Shown one piece after another: positions 5,624-6,010 of a DNA stretch of 6,010 nucleotides. Under the pieces are notes generated by a model that ran no database searches, was not told where the DNA came from, and worked only from the letters and a program-made list of their open reading frames with translations. The position numbers and the translations under genes are program-made. The stretch is from Paracoccaceae bacterium (GTDB lineage Bacteria; Pseudomonadota; Alphaproteobacteria; Rhodobacterales; Rhodobacteraceae), in the NCBI GenBank assembly GCA_007128995.1, contig SKWJ01000472.1, positions 1 through 6,010 of the forward strand, written 5' to 3'. Positions within the stretch are counted from its first letter, which is position 1. The number at the start of each line of letters is the position of its first letter.

Positions 5624-5987
5624 CCGGCATGTCCTTCGGGCTTGCGCCGCCAAATGCGCGCGCGGCCAAAACAAAGGCAACCGCGCCTGCACCAATGGCA
5701 AGGACAGTCGAGACGACCAACGCCAGCGCGACCCCAAACCCATATGTCGCCAAAAGGGGCAGATGTCCCACCACACCAACACCCGCAGGGACAAACAAAA
5801 GCGACAGATGTCGCAGAATCCCCTCGGCGGTGGGAATGACGGCCGTAGCGATACGCGGCGATGCCAGCATCAAGGCGAACAACAGTGCCATTCCGAAAAC
5901 CGGTCCGGGGACCGGCCAGCCCAGAAGGCGGGTCAGGATTTCGCCTGCCAGTTGACAGGACAGGATCAGGGTCAAGGCTTGTATCAT
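5616..5987 (-). CDS. lrgA: LrgA/CidA family membrane protein
   Basis: This small inner-membrane protein has 123 residues and four predicted membrane segments, roughly 3-21, 29-47, 61-79 and 84-108. It is the partner of LrgB. Diagnostic motifs are CQLAGEIL (11-18), PVPGPVFGM (25-33) and LSLLFVPAGVGVV (61-73), and the length is normal for the family. ATG at 5987 is preceded by AAGAGGA (6004-5998) with a 10-base gap, acceptable though slightly long. Only 23 bases upstream are visible, so the promoter and any LytTR or LysR-type regulator are outside the window. The function presumably follows that of the pair: carboxylate transport or holin-like control of murein hydrolases. Confidence 0.95.
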   Translation of the reverse strand: MIQALTLILSCQLAGEILTRLLGWPVPGPVFGMALLFALMLASPRIATAVIPTAEGILRHLSLLFVPAGVGVVGHLPLLATYGFGVALALVVSTVLAIGAGAVAFVLAARAFGGASPKDMPDA

Positions 5988-6010
5988 AGACTGGGCGTCC
6001 TCTTGCCGGG

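Noticed and set aside
5624..5794. A 57-codon upstream extension of lrgB inside lrgA
   Set aside because: The extension overlaps conserved lrgA in another frame. LrgB proteins start close to the first membrane segment, and the ATG at 5623 has its own AAGGA.

Overview
The window looks like chromosomal DNA of a GC-rich alphaproteobacterium, most likely of the Rhodobacteraceae (Roseobacter/Rhodobacter/Paracoccus group). The reasons are the alphaproteobacterial DUF2794 protein, the form of SmpB and of the glutathione-dependent formaldehyde dehydrogenase, a TAXI-type TRAP transporter followed by a DUF1850 gene, and strong G/C bias at third codon positions. The assignment rests on recalled family features, not on a database search. 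Nine coding regions fill almost all of the window. There are no tRNA, rRNA, insertion-sequence, CRISPR or phage signals, and no gene-free stretch over 300 bases.

Left part, minus strand (1-1816). Transcription runs right to left: a DUF2794 gene (1481-1816), a 179-bp gap with operator-like repeats, a TAXI-family TRAP solute-binding protein (342-1301), and a DUF1850 gene that runs off the left edge (1-342). The last two share one base (TGATG). DUF1850 genes usually sit between the TAXI binding protein and the fused TRAP permease, so the permease is probably just outside the window to the left.

Middle, plus strand (1962-4858). A class III alcohol dehydrogenase / S-(hydroxymethyl)glutathione dehydrogenase (frmA/adhC/flhA type) starts a tight run. 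It is followed with no gap by a GNAT acetyltransferase (TGA then GTG), and 12 bases later by a NYN (LabA/PIN-like) protein with a C-terminal OST-HTH/LOTUS-like domain. smpB follows after 32 bases. The first three genes look like one operon. smpB may also have its own promoter, placed so that its mRNA would be nearly leaderless.

Right part, minus strand (4907-5987). An lrgA/lrgB (cidA/cidB-like) membrane pair converges on smpB. The two genes overlap by 8 bases. Such pairs were described as holin/antiholin-like, but several members are now known to transport small carboxylates such as pyruvate or, in plastids, glycolate and glycerate.

Most of the content is conserved and ordinary. The points most worth a second look are a FadR/GntR-like operator cluster ahead of the TAXI transporter, two genes (DUF2794 and smpB) that lack a Shine-Dalgarno sequence and have possible -10 boxes 6-7 bases before ATG, and the linkage of a NYN-LOTUS putative RNase to the trans-translation factor smpB. 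I did not find convincing evidence for an entirely new system.
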